Assembly (NCBI RefSeq): GCF_029023825.1
Contig: NZ_CP118957.1
Span: 1,465,501-1,529,500 of the forward strand
From: Enterococcus saccharolyticus subsp. saccharolyticus
GTDB lineage: Bacteria > Bacillota > Bacilli > Lactobacillales > Enterococcaceae
Length of the DNA stretch: 64,000 nt
Direction: 5' to 3'
Part shown: positions 36,102 to 45,523 of the stretch, piece by piece
How the letters are laid out: the number at the start of each line of letters is the position of its first letter
Numbering within the stretch: position 1 is the first letter of the stretch
The notes under the pieces: generated by a model
What the model saw: the letters and a program-made list of their open reading frames with translations, nothing else
Told to the model about the DNA's origin: nothing
Databases searched by the model: none
Position numbers and translations under genes: made by a program

Positions 36102-37480
36102 TTTTCACCTTCTTTGCGTCGTAAATAATCTTGCAATCGTTGATTAATTGCGGCTTGTTTCTCACTATCTTCAACCTCTTCAACTGGATTGTCTACCCAG
36201 TCAGGCAATGTTTCTTTACGAATTGGTTTGCGGTAATTGGTACGTTGCGTTTCGCGTTTTTCTTTGGCTTCTTTTGATTCTTTAACCAATTGACGAACAT
36301 GTTTAATCGCATCTTCTGGACTTTTAATGCCCATCTCTGACCAGTTTGTTGCAATTCGATTCACAAAGCTTGCTTGTAGCGCACTATTATTCTGAACAAC
36401 TAATACATAATGCATTAATACATTGATGACGCTGTTGGCCAACGGACTTTTTTCAATTAATGATTTCAATAGCCAAGTCTCTGAATCTGTCACAAAGCTA
36501 TGTTTTTCTTGTTTAATAGCTTGTAAAAAATCAGCTGGTGCGGTCGCTTCACTCATTTGAATTAATTCAATATCTGGTTCGGAAAATCCGGATTGACGAA
36601 GTGTGTTAAAGCGACGTGTCTCCGCATCTTCCGAAACATAAATGCCCATCTTTTTCTGCGGTGTTTGTTTCGTATAACGTGTCACTACTTTCGCGAGTTC
36701 TTTTTCATTGACCTTTCCATCGACAAAAGAAACGGCTTCGGTCATTAAATCAACTAACTCCATCTCATCAAAACCATATAAATTTTGATAAAGTAACAAT
36801 TGATGATTAAAATCAGCGGTAAAATTAGCACGAGAAATATATTTTTTCTCTGCTAGATTCACCAAGAATTCCCAATCGATTTGTGTTGCATCCAATTGAA
36901 TCCCCGTCGTTTGTGGCATATTATAGGCTTGTGCTACTTGTTCTAATTTCGCCGTTTTGCGCATAAAAGACTCTTCATTAATTGATCCGTAGACTTCAGT
37001 AAATGGACGTGTAATTTCTTGATAACTAGAGATATCAAGTGTTTTAGGTTTAAAGCGTTCAACCATTTGATTGAATTTGCGTTCTCCGATGACACTCCAC
37101 AATAAAAAGCTATACGTTTCATCTTTAAAAAAGGCACATGGATGTAGCGGTTCTTCCAAACGATACAAAAACATTCGACCGAATTCTAAATCTTCTTTCA
37201 TAAAAACAGATAGCAACCCCATTCCTTCCAGCTGTTTACGAGCTTTCAAAAAATCAGGTAAACCAATGTTTAGCGCATTTAGCATATCAATATGTGCAAA
37301 TTCATTTTCAAATGAATCTTCCTCATCGCCCAATAAAGCATAATACAACGCGAGAGCTTGCGCGCCGATAATTGGTTGGTAAAGGTATAATAAACCATCA
37401 TTGCCTTCTTTGGTTAAAGGTAGGCTCTTGAACACTTGATAAATATGATTTGGTTGAACTTCATCCCAAGCGGTATTCAC
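36098..37480 (-). CDS. dnaB: replication initiation and membrane attachment protein DnaB
   Basis: The Gram-positive DnaB (not the helicase) works with DnaD and DnaI at oriC and in replication restart. The 460-residue protein has the N-terminal winged-helix-like region (YQVFKSLPLTKEGNDGLLYL) and a C-terminal DnaD/DnaB-type helical domain with the sequence YVLVVQNNSAL and a lysine-rich tail. Gene order nrdR-dnaB-dnaI is that of Bacillus and Enterococcus, which supports the call. Confidence 0.93.
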   Translation of the reverse strand: MNTAWDEVQPNHIYQVFKSLPLTKEGNDGLLYLYQPIIGAQALALYYALLGDEEDSFENEFAHIDMLNALNIGLPDFLKARKQLEGMGLLSVFMKEDLEFGRMFLYRLEEPLHPCAFFKDETYSFLLWSVIGERKFNQMVERFKPKTLDISSYQEITRPFTEVYGSINEESFMRKTAKLEQVAQAYNMPQTTGIQLDATQIDWEFLVNLAEKKYISRANFTADFNHQLLLYQNLYGFDEMELVDLMTEAVSFVDGKVNEKELAKVVTRYTKQTPQKKMGIYVSEDAETRRFNTLRQSGFSEPDIELIQMSEATAPADFLQAIKQEKHSFVTDSETWLLKSLIEKSPLANSVINVLMHYVLVVQNNSALQASFVNRIATNWSEMGIKSPEDAIKHVRQLVKESKEAKEKRETQRTNYRKPIRKETLPDWVDNPVEEVEDSEKQAAINQRLQDYLRRKEGEK

Positions 37481-37498
37481 AAAAGCCCCTCCTTTAAA

Positions 37499-37969
37499 TT
37501 ATTCATTTGCTTCTTTGGCCTTATCAACAATGTCTTGTAGTTCCTTTAAGAAGACCGACATATCTTTAAATTGACGATAGACACTTGCAAAACGAATATA
37601 AGCAATTTCATCTAAATCGACTAATTCTTCCATGACATATTCACCAATTAAAGTTGATGGAATTTCATTTTCACCACGTTCACGAATACGTGTTTCAACA
37701 TGATCGACAATTTGTTCCATTTGTTCCATCGCGACTGGACGTTTTTCAGCAGAGCGAATTAAGCCACGTAAGACTTTTTCACGATTAAATTCCTCACGAG
37801 CGCCATTTTTCTTAATGACTAAGAGAGGTGTTTCTTCTAATCGTTCAAACGTTGTAAAGCGAAAGCCGCAGTGTTCACATTCTCGTCTACGGCGAATCGC
37901 ACGACCGTCATCGGCTTGACGGCTATCAATAACACGAGAATTATTATGATGACATTTTGGACAGTGCAT
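37499..37969 (-). CDS. nrdR: transcriptional repressor NrdR
   Basis: NrdR represses ribonucleotide reductase genes in response to dATP/ATP. The 156 residues begin with the zinc ribbon [19 protein letters not shown] and [12 protein letters not shown], followed by the ATP-cone domain ([20 protein letters not shown]). Length matches the family. It precedes dnaB by 18 nt on the same strand. ATG 37969 follows GAGGTGG. Confidence 0.96.
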   Translation of the reverse strand: MHCPKCHHNNSRVIDSRQADDGRAIRRRRECEHCGFRFTTFERLEETPLLVIKKNGAREEFNREKVLRGLIRSAEKRPVAMEQMEQIVDHVETRIRERGENEIPSTLIGEYVMEELVDLDEIAYIRFASVYRQFKDMSVFLKELQDIVDKAKEANE

Positions 37970-38078
37970 ATTTCCACCTCATTTATCTCTATTTATTTTT
38001 AAATTTTCTCAACGAATAAATTAAATTTCTTTCTATATTATAACACGTTTACCAGTTCTTCTGACAGAATAGATAAGA

Positions 38079-38106
38079 AAAAACTCTAGAAAACTCTAGA
38101 GTTTTT
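38079..38106 (-). terminator. coaE terminator
   Basis: Twelve-base arms AAAAACTCTAGA and TCTAGAGTTTTT around AAAC. Confidence 0.85.
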
Positions 38107-38113
38107 AATCTTT

Positions 38114-38701
38114 TTAAATAAATTTTTGTGCTTCTAACCAACTTTTAACGTTCTCTTTTGTTTGAGCGATAGAACCTTGGTTATCAAACACTATATCTGC
38201 ACGTTGTTTTTTCTCTTCGATGGGTAATTGACTAGCAATTCGTTGTTGGGCTTGTTCTTTGGTCAACGTATCACGATTCATTAGACGTTCAAGTTGCACA
38301 GTTTCCGGAACATACACCACTGCAATTTTATCCATAAACTGTTCATAATTTGCTTCAAACAGTAAAGGAACATCTGCAATGACTAAGGGCGCATCGTGAT
38401 ACTGATGAATTTGCGCTGTAATGCTTTGTCGCAAAATTGGATCAAGCAACGCATCTAATTGTTGTCGTTTTTGTTCATCCGCAAAAATGATACTACCTAA
38501 TTGCTTACGATCCAAATGGCCATTAGGTAATAAGATTCCTTCACCAAAATGTGCAACAATTGCTTGTAAGCCTGCTTGGTTTGGTTCGACGATTTTTCTA
38601 GCAATCACATCGCCATCGACAATTGGAAAACCATAGGCACGAAAAACAGACACCACGGTACTTTTGCCAGTTGCAATGCCGCCAGTAAGACCTAAAATCA
38701 T
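38114..38701 (-). CDS. coaE: dephospho-CoA kinase
   Basis: CoaE phosphorylates dephospho-CoA, the final step of coenzyme A synthesis. The 195-residue P-loop kinase starts MILGLTGGIATGKSTV (Walker A), with the DGD substrate motif FPIVDGDVIARKIV and the lid region RLMNRDTLTKEQAQQRI. It lies 7 nt after mutM in the polA-mutM-coaE unit. coaD, the preceding pathway step, is at 50.7-51.2 kb. Confidence 0.96.
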   Translation of the reverse strand: MILGLTGGIATGKSTVVSVFRAYGFPIVDGDVIARKIVEPNQAGLQAIVAHFGEGILLPNGHLDRKQLGSIIFADEQKRQQLDALLDPILRQSITAQIHQYHDAPLVIADVPLLFEANYEQFMDKIAVVYVPETVQLERLMNRDTLTKEQAQQRIASQLPIEEKKQRADIVFDNQGSIAQTKENVKSWLEAQKFI

Positions 38702-38708
38702 GGTTGTC

Positions 38709-39542
38709 TCACCCTTTCCGTTTTTGACACGTTGGACAATAATGCGTCCCGCGTTGCGCCACTTTGGTTTTCACAATCGGTGTTTGACAACGTGGACACG
38801 GTAGATTGGTTTGTCCATAGGCATTTAACGCCACTTGGAACGTGCCAGCTTCACCTAACGCATTCGCATATGAACGAATCGTGGTACCACCTGCTTCGAC
38901 TGCTCGTGCTAAGACATCGATAATTGCTTGATGCAGACGGGTCGTTTCCCCATCATCTAACACGTTAGCTGGCGTTTCAGGATGAACTTGCGCTTCCCAG
39001 AGTGCTTCATCCACATAGATGTTGCCTAAACCTGTCACAAGCTTTTGATCTAGCAATAATGGTTTAATTGCTTTAGATGAACGTTTTAATTTTTCTTGGA
39101 AAGTTTCCAAATAAAAGACATCTGGTCGAGGTTCGGGACCTAATTGTTTAATCCCTTTGTATTCGCTACTTTCATTTTTCAGAACCAACACCATCCGGCC
39201 AAATTTACGCACATCATTGTAAGAAAGACGTGAATGGTCAGTAAAATGAAAAATGACGTGTGTGTGTTTATCAATCACATCTTGTTGGTCAGTATCAAAT
39301 CCATATTTTCCTTCCATACGTAAATGCGAAATCATATCAAAATTCGTCAATTTAAAAATTAAAAATTTTCCACGACGCTGAATATCTTCAATAGTTTGAC
39401 CCACTAAATTATTTTGAAACAATTCTACTTCGGGAGATTCAATAATTCGTGGCCAACGAACATCCACTGATTCGATTGTTTTTCCTTTAACTAAATGTAC
39501 AAGTCCTTTGCGAACTGTTTCTACTTCTGGTAATTCTGGCAA
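38709..39542 (-). CDS. mutM: formamidopyrimidine-DNA glycosylase (MutM/Fpg)
   Basis: MutM excises 8-oxoguanine and formamidopyrimidines and nicks the abasic site. The catalytic Pro and Glu are in MPELPEVETVRKGL; the Lys of the DNA-binding loop is in GRRGK-like QRRGKFLIF; the H2TH region is LDQKLVTGLGNIYVDEALW; and the C-terminal zinc finger is CPRCQTPIVKTKVAQRGTHY then CPTCQ. 277 residues, standard. It lies between polA and coaE in one unit. Confidence 0.96.
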   Translation of the reverse strand: MPELPEVETVRKGLVHLVKGKTIESVDVRWPRIIESPEVELFQNNLVGQTIEDIQRRGKFLIFKLTNFDMISHLRMEGKYGFDTDQQDVIDKHTHVIFHFTDHSRLSYNDVRKFGRMVLVLKNESSEYKGIKQLGPEPRPDVFYLETFQEKLKRSSKAIKPLLLDQKLVTGLGNIYVDEALWEAQVHPETPANVLDDGETTRLHQAIIDVLARAVEAGGTTIRSYANALGEAGTFQVALNAYGQTNLPCPRCQTPIVKTKVAQRGTHYCPTCQKRKG

Positions 39543-39556
39543 ATTTGGTCACCTCT

Positions 39557-42199
39557 TTATTTTGCTTCATACCATGTTTTTCCCCAACTACTGTCGGTCA
39601 CTAATGGTACGTGTAAAGACACTGCTGTCTCCATCACTTCTTTTACAAGTTGATTCAATTGTTCTAATTCAGATTCGGGTACTTCAAATACCAATTCATC
39701 ATGTACTTGTAAGAGCATGGTCGCTTCTAATTTTTCTTCTTTCATGCGACGGTCCAATTCAATCATCGCAATTTTCAAAATATCAGCCGCACTTCCTTGG
39801 ATTGGCGAGTTAATTGCTGTGCGTTCTGCAAACGAGCGTAAGTTGAAATTACGTGAATTAATATCTGGTAGATAACGACGACGATGATACAACGTCTCAA
39901 TATATCCTTTATCTTTGGCTTCTCGAACCACTGTTTCCATGTATTCTTTTACACCGGGATAACGATCAAAATAGGTATCAATGTATTGTTGCGCCGCTTT
40001 TCGAGTAATGCCTAAGTTTTGTGACAAACCATAATCGGAAATGCCATACACAATTCCAAAGTTAACCGCCTTAGCTTGACGACGCATATTCGGTGTGACA
40101 TCTTCGGCTTTTTCAATACCAAACACCCGCATAGCGGTACTTGAATGAATATCTTGTCCTTCTAAAAAGGCTGCTTTCAAATGCTCATCATCAGAAATAT
40201 GCGCTAGTACGCGCAATTCAATTTGTGAGTAATCGGAAGAATAAATGACCCAATCTTCTTTTCTCGGTACAAAAGCTTCACGAATTTTACGACCTTCTTC
40301 TAAACGAATCGGAATATTTTGCAAGTTTGGATCCACTGAACTTAAACGTCCGGTTTGCGTTAAGGTTTGGACATAGCGCGTATGAATTTTCCCATCACCT
40401 TGAATCATTTTTAGCAGACCTTCAACATAAGTCGATTGAATTTTTGAAATCTGACGGTAAACCAAAATATCTTCAACAATTGGGGCTTGTTCTTTTAATT
40501 GTTCCAAGACATCTACTGCAGTCGAGTAACCTGTTTTGGTTTTCTTGATAACAGGTAGACCCATTTTTTCAAATAAAATAACTCCAAGTTGTTTCGGTGA
40601 ATTCAGATTAAATTCTTCGCCTGCTTGCGCATAAATTTTTTGTTCAATTTCATGCAATCGCTCTGCAAATTCACCTTTCATTTGGTTCAGACGTTGCGCA
40701 TCGACTTTAATACCAGTAATTTCCATCTCTGCCAAAATATTAGATAATGGAAATTCTATTTCGTAAAATAGTTGTGTCTGACCTTTTTCTTCTAATTCTT
40801 CCACTAACTTTTCACTTAACCAGTCAATGGCTACAATTTTACGTGCTAAGTGCGCAAAGAATACCTCTTCATCTTCTGGTAAACCTTTTTTCGCACCACG
40901 TCCGTACACAACATCATCGGATTGAATTTCGGTATAACCATAATGTGCTGCCACAGCCGCAATATCATTGCTATTGTCATTTGTATCTAACAGATACGCT
41001 GCTAATAATACATCATAAGACAACCCTTTCGGACGACCAATATAACGATTTAACGCTACTTGTGTTCGCTTAGCATCATAGACCTTTTTCTTTTTCGTTT
41101 CATCAAATAACCAGTCCTGAAACGCTGCATCTTCAAAAACTGCTTCGTTACGAGCAACATAAATCTTTTCTTTTGTTCCCCAAGCAATTCCGACAATATC
41201 TTCAATATGATAATTATCGCCTAACATTTCAATATATAAAGCAGATTCTTCTGTAAACATCTCTGGGGTTGTTTCTTCGACGACTTCAAACAAAATATCC
41301 GTCATCTCTTGATCATCAACTACGTTCAAACGCTCTAAGAAAGTTTTAAAGTTCATTTCTTTATAAAAAGGAACTAATTTGTCTAAATCTTTGCCTTCAT
41401 ATTTTAGAGAATCAATATCGACTTCTACGGGAGCATCAATATTAATTGTAGCTAACTGTTTTGAAAGAAAGGCTAATTCACGATCGTTTATTAAGTTTTC
41501 TTTCATCTTGCTTTTTTTCATCTCATCAATATGTTCATAAATTCCTTCCACGGAATCATATTGCTTCAACAATTTAATCGCAGTTTTTTCACCAATTTTG
41601 GTTACGCCAGGAATATTATCAGAAGCATCTCCTGCTAAACCTTTCATATCAATGATTTGTAACGGAGTTAAACCATCGTATTTTTCCGCAATGTGTTCAG
41701 GTGTGTATGATTCAATATCACTTACACCTTTCACTGTAATGTCGACTTTCACTTGCTCAGTCGCTAATTGCGTTAAATCACGGTCACCGGTTAAAATCAC
41801 GACATCAAATTGTTCTTTATCCACGCGATTGGCTAACGTACCGATAATATCATCCGCTTCGTAGTTATCTAATTCATAATGTTTCACACCTAATCCATTG
41901 ATTAATTCACGAATATATGGCATTTGTTCTTTAAATTCACCTGGTGTTTTTGCACGTCCACCTTTATATTCTTCGTACATCGCATTACGGAATGTCGTTT
42001 TCCCTGCATCAAAAGCCACCAATACATGCGTTGGTGCTTCTTTAGCCATCACATTCTCAAACATATTATTGAATGCATAAATCGCATTGGTGTGCAGTCC
42101 ATTATTGTTTTTAAAGCGTTCTAGCGAATTATGTAACGCAAAAAACGCACGAAACGCGACGCTATTGCCATCCACTAATAATAATTTATTTTTTGTCAT
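39557..42199 (-). CDS. polA: DNA polymerase I
   Basis: Pol I fills gaps and removes RNA primers. The 880-residue protein has the 5' nuclease domain (LVDGNSVAFRAFFAL, ILTGDRDLTQL), a degenerate 3'-5' exonuclease-like middle, and the polymerase domain with motif A SSDYSQIELRVLAHIS, motif B RRQAKAVNFGIVYGIS and motif C LLQVHDELVFEVP. The exonuclease middle seems to lack the usual metal-binding Asp/Glu set, as in Bacillus-type Pol I. First gene of the polA-mutM-coaE unit. Confidence 0.97.
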   Translation of the reverse strand: MTKNKLLLVDGNSVAFRAFFALHNSLERFKNNNGLHTNAIYAFNNMFENVMAKEAPTHVLVAFDAGKTTFRNAMYEEYKGGRAKTPGEFKEQMPYIRELINGLGVKHYELDNYEADDIIGTLANRVDKEQFDVVILTGDRDLTQLATEQVKVDITVKGVSDIESYTPEHIAEKYDGLTPLQIIDMKGLAGDASDNIPGVTKIGEKTAIKLLKQYDSVEGIYEHIDEMKKSKMKENLINDRELAFLSKQLATINIDAPVEVDIDSLKYEGKDLDKLVPFYKEMNFKTFLERLNVVDDQEMTDILFEVVEETTPEMFTEESALYIEMLGDNYHIEDIVGIAWGTKEKIYVARNEAVFEDAAFQDWLFDETKKKKVYDAKRTQVALNRYIGRPKGLSYDVLLAAYLLDTNDNSNDIAAVAAHYGYTEIQSDDVVYGRGAKKGLPEDEEVFFAHLARKIVAIDWLSEKLVEELEEKGQTQLFYEIEFPLSNILAEMEITGIKVDAQRLNQMKGEFAERLHEIEQKIYAQAGEEFNLNSPKQLGVILFEKMGLPVIKKTKTGYSTAVDVLEQLKEQAPIVEDILVYRQISKIQSTYVEGLLKMIQGDGKIHTRYVQTLTQTGRLSSVDPNLQNIPIRLEEGRKIREAFVPRKEDWVIYSSDYSQIELRVLAHISDDEHLKAAFLEGQDIHSSTAMRVFGIEKAEDVTPNMRRQAKAVNFGIVYGISDYGLSQNLGITRKAAQQYIDTYFDRYPGVKEYMETVVREAKDKGYIETLYHRRRYLPDINSRNFNLRSFAERTAINSPIQGSAADILKIAMIELDRRMKEEKLEATMLLQVHDELVFEVPESELEQLNQLVKEVMETAVSLHVPLVTDSSWGKTWYEAK

Positions 42200-42277
42200 T
42201 TTTTTGGCTCCTCACTTGAAACATTCTCTCTTATTCTAACAAAGAAATCTGGGGAATGCGATTATTTGAGTACAAAA

Positions 42278-42307
42278 AAACGAACATTGGTTTGCCAATG
42301 TTCGTTT
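42278..42307 (-). terminator. terminator after the BI-1 gene
   Basis: Thirteen-base arms AAACGAACATTGG and CCAATGTTCGTTT. Confidence 0.88.
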
Positions 42308-42313
42308 GCTTGA

Positions 42314-42997
42314 TTAGTCTCTTGAAAAGATACGTAATAGCGATAGGAAGAGGTTGATAAAGTCTAAATACAGTTGCAATGCCATGAAAGCCGCTAACCC
42401 TAGATTATCTTGTCCTTGTGAAGCAAAGTAGACCTGACGGATACGTTGGTTATCGTATGCTGTCAAACCAACAAAGATAAGCACTGTCACATAAGATAAG
42501 AAGTAATCGACACCAGAACTTTGCAAGAACATGTTAACGATAGTTGCAATAATCACACCGAATAATAAACCAATACCCGCACGACCAATACCGCTTAAAT
42601 CACGTTTCGTAAATGCCCCATACAACGCCATTACTAAGAAAGTAATTGTCGCTACAACGAAGGCCTTACCTGCATTTCCTACACCGTAAGCTAAAATAGT
42701 AACGGATAAAACAATTCCATTGAGTAACGCATATACAATAAATCCAGCCAATGTCAAAGATGGATTTTTTTGTGCTTTGGCACTTAGAACAATCACTAAG
42801 ATAATCTCAGCAATCCAAATTCCAGTTAATCCTAATGGGAAGTTTTGAATAAACGCTAGTGTTTGTTCTAGAAAAATGCTACCGCCTAAAAAGGCAGCTA
42901 ATGCGCTAATTCCTAAGCCCATTCCAAAGATACTATACACTTTTGCATAAAATTTATTTAAACCAGTTGTCTCTTCAATGACTTGATGATTATTCAT
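42314..42997 (-). CDS. Bax inhibitor-1 / YccA family membrane protein
   Basis: A 227-residue protein with seven hydrophobic helices. The BI-1 features are the early NKFYAKVYSIFGMGLGISAL, the middle GNAGKAFVVATITFLVMALYG and the late VTVLIFVGLTAYDNQRI, with the family's acidic pair near the end. Bacterial members are proposed pH-sensitive Ca2+ leak channels. ATG 42997 follows GAGGAAACAA and overlaps the last codons of the MaoC-like gene, so the two are coupled. Confidence 0.88.
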   Translation of the reverse strand: MNNHQVIEETTGLNKFYAKVYSIFGMGLGISALAAFLGGSIFLEQTLAFIQNFPLGLTGIWIAEIILVIVLSAKAQKNPSLTLAGFIVYALLNGIVLSVTILAYGVGNAGKAFVVATITFLVMALYGAFTKRDLSGIGRAGIGLLFGVIIATIVNMFLQSSGVDYFLSYVTVLIFVGLTAYDNQRIRQVYFASQGQDNLGLAAFMALQLYLDFINLFLSLLRIFSRD

Positions 42998-43457
42998 TTG
43001 TTTCCTCACTTTCTTCAATTAAAATTGGTGGTTGAACCATCACAACCGCATCTAATACACGGTCATTTTCCGTATTCACTGCTTCCACAGAAATGGTAAT
43101 GACATCTTTCATTTTATCTACTTTGATGACTTCAAAATCAAATGTCAATGTTTCGTAATGGTAGACAGGTTCCACAAAGTTCACAGAGAAATTCACCACA
43201 TGTGAGCCTGGTCCAGGTAAATGTTTTGAAATAGCGCTTGTGACAATCCCCATCAACATAATTGATGGAACAATTGGTCGTTCGTACGCTGTTTGACGCG
43301 CATAATCATGTTGTACATACAACGGATTGGCATCATTTGTTAATCCTAAATACAACAGCAATTGATTGTCTTCAATTGATTCTGTAACGGATAACGATTC
43401 ACCTTCCTCAATCTCATCAATGGTTTTTCCTAGTTTTCTTGGTTTACCTATATCCAA
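42990..43457 (-). CDS. MaoC-like hotdog-fold hydratase
   Basis: A 155-residue hotdog-fold protein of the MaoC/(R)-hydratase group with the active-site-like segment YLGLTNDANPLYVQHDYA (Asp and His positions of the hydratase motif) and the following IVPSIMLMGIVTSAISKHLP. Members act on enoyl-CoA or enoyl-ACP thioesters. The start appears to be TTG 43457, about 9 nt after GGAGG. It is followed by the BI-1 gene with overlap. Substrate unknown. Confidence 0.8.
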   Translation of the reverse strand: MDIGKPRKLGKTIDEIEEGESLSVTESIEDNQLLLYLGLTNDANPLYVQHDYARQTAYERPIVPSIMLMGIVTSAISKHLPGPGSHVVNFSVNFVEPVYHYETLTFDFEVIKVDKMKDVITISVEAVNTENDRVLDAVVMVQPPILIEESEETNE

Positions 43458-43539
43458 AATAGCAGACCTCCAAATTATATAGTTTCTCTTATTTTATCAA
43501 ATGCACAGAAAAGTGCAAGTTTCCTTGCTTTAAAAAAAA

Positions 43540-43567
43540 ACGAATGATAGCAACTGCTACCATTCGT
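43540..43567 (-). terminator. murC terminator
   Basis: Arms CGAATGATAGCA and TGCTACCATTCG with one mismatch, flanked by a T-run on the minus strand side of the MaoC-like gene. Confidence 0.7.
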
Positions 43568-43575
43568 CGAATTTC

Positions 43576-44913
43576 TTACAATACGTTACGTGTTGTGCCA
43601 CTTAATAATTTTTCATAGGATTGTTCAAATTTTTGCACATCGCCGGCGCCCATAAAGATAATCACGGCATGTTCATGATCTAATAGTGGTGAGACATTAT
43701 CTTCTTTAATGACTTGTCCACCTTTTGTAATTTTTGCACCCAAATCTTCAATTTTTACATCGCCTTGGGTTTCACGAGCAGAACCGAAAATGTCACATAA
43801 ATACACTTGGTCGGATAAGTCTAAAGCTTCCGCAAATTCATCCATTAAAGCAATCGTTCTAGTGAACGTATGTGGTTGGAATACCGCAATGATTTCTTTA
43901 TCTGGATATTTTTGACGTGCACCATCAATCGTTGCTCTAATTTCAGCTGGATGATGTGCATAATCATCAACAATCGTCATATCCGCCACTGTTTTTTCGC
44001 TAAAGCGACGTTTCACACCTTTAAATGTCAACATTTCTTGCGCAACTTTTTCCATATCAAAACCTTCTAAATGAGCTGTCGCAATCACGCCTAATGCATT
44101 GTTAATATTGTGTTGTCCAAATGCTGGTAAAGCGAAATGGCCAATCAATTCATCGTGAAAATACACATCGAATTCAGAACCTTCTGTTGTACGAACGATA
44201 TTACGTGCTTGAATATCATCATCTTCATTGACACCATAATAATAAATTGGTGCTTCTGCTTCTAATTTGCGCAAGTATTCATCGTCACCAAACGCTAAAA
44301 TACCTTTTTTTACTTGATGCGCCATTGTTTGGAATGCTGAGAAAACATCTTCAATGCTTGTATAATAATCTGGATGATCGAAATCAATATTTGTCATAAT
44401 CGCATAATCTGGTGAATATGCTAAAAAGTGACGACGATATTCACATGCTTCAAAAGCAAAGAATTCTGCATCTGGTTCACCATGACCTGTCCCATCACCA
44501 ATCAAATAACTTGTTGGACGAATCCCTGTCAAGACATGTGCAAGTAAGCCTGTTGTACTTGTTTTTCCATGAGAACCAGTGACAGCAATACTTGTAAATT
44601 GTTGAATAAAGTCACTAATAAAATCGTGGTAACGAATTACTTCCAAACCTAATTCACGGGCACGTACCAATTCTTCGTGAGCATCCGTAAACGCATTTCC
44701 AGCAATCACTGTTAACCCTTCATGGATATTTTCGGCATCAAAAGCATACAAAGGAATCCCTGCACGTTCTAACTCACGTTGGGTAAAGAAATATTCTTCT
44801 ACGTCAGAACCTTGTACTTGTAACCCTTTTTCGTGCAAAACAAGTGCTAAAGAACTCATACCTGAGCCTTTGATTCCTACAAAATGATAGATTTTTTTAT
44901 CTGGATTTGTCAT
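43576..44913 (-). CDS. murC: UDP-N-acetylmuramate--L-alanine ligase
   Basis: MurC adds the first L-Ala of the peptidoglycan stem. The 445-residue Mur ligase begins [20 protein letters not shown], has the ATP-binding loop [19 protein letters not shown], the ligase His-rich region [19 protein letters not shown] and the C-domain [19 protein letters not shown] 44913 lies after a GAGGACA site. Surrounding gaps suggest a monocistronic gene. Confidence 0.97.
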   Translation of the reverse strand: MTNPDKKIYHFVGIKGSGMSSLALVLHEKGLQVQGSDVEEYFFTQRELERAGIPLYAFDAENIHEGLTVIAGNAFTDAHEELVRARELGLEVIRYHDFISDFIQQFTSIAVTGSHGKTSTTGLLAHVLTGIRPTSYLIGDGTGHGEPDAEFFAFEACEYRRHFLAYSPDYAIMTNIDFDHPDYYTSIEDVFSAFQTMAHQVKKGILAFGDDEYLRKLEAEAPIYYYGVNEDDDIQARNIVRTTEGSEFDVYFHDELIGHFALPAFGQHNINNALGVIATAHLEGFDMEKVAQEMLTFKGVKRRFSEKTVADMTIVDDYAHHPAEIRATIDGARQKYPDKEIIAVFQPHTFTRTIALMDEFAEALDLSDQVYLCDIFGSARETQGDVKIEDLGAKITKGGQVIKEDNVSPLLDHEHAVIIFMGAGDVQKFEQSYEKLLSGTTRNVL

Positions 44914-45061
44914 AATTCATTGTCCTCATTTCTCAAACATTGTCTATATAAAGATTTATTTATCGTAATTAAGTATATTGAACCAGGATACATTATCTTA
45001 CAAATTCTCAAAAATAGCAACGAGTTTTAACTTATAATAGACAAGATTTAATTTTCTCTCA

Positions 45062-45523
45062 TTATTTTCCTAAAGAAAGAACCCTTGTCTCAACGTAGGT
45101 TAGCTTCCCATGACAACTAGCACAAACATAGCGTTGAGTATTTATTTTGCGGCGACGTTGCAAAGATTTTCCACATGTTTGACAGTGATAAATGATCACT
45201 TTGACTTCTTGAGAGACACGTGGCGCAAAGCACAAACCACCCGTTTGCATCAACAGTTCTTTAAATGATGCATCCTGATGTTGGTACCCTTTTCCTTCCA
45301 AATGCAAATGATAATGACACAACTCATGTTTAATAATGCCAATTAAGACGTCTTCACCATGTACCAGCATTTTAGGATTAAAATCTAAGTGGTGGTCGTT
45401 TAAATGATACCGCCCACCTGTGGTTTTTAACCGTGCATTAAAGATGGCCTGATGACAAAATAGTTTTCCAAAAGAATCGAGTGAAACTTTTTCTACTAAT
45501 CGTTGTAATTCTTCTGACGTCAT
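45062..45523 (-). CDS. SprT-like zinc metallopeptidase
   Basis: A 153-residue protein with the HExxH-type motif IIKHELCHYHLHLEGKGYQH (HELCH) and a C-terminal zinc ribbon with CQTCGK and CASCHGK. This is the SprT/YdcK layout. Bacterial SprT-like proteins are of uncertain function; eukaryotic relatives cleave DNA-protein crosslinks. Its ATG overlaps the tex stop (ATGA), as in many Firmicutes, so it is coupled to tex. Confidence 0.9.
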   Translation of the reverse strand: MTSEELQRLVEKVSLDSFGKLFCHQAIFNARLKTTGGRYHLNDHHLDFNPKMLVHGEDVLIGIIKHELCHYHLHLEGKGYQHQDASFKELLMQTGGLCFAPRVSQEVKVIIYHCQTCGKSLQRRRKINTQRYVCASCHGKLTYVETRVLSLGK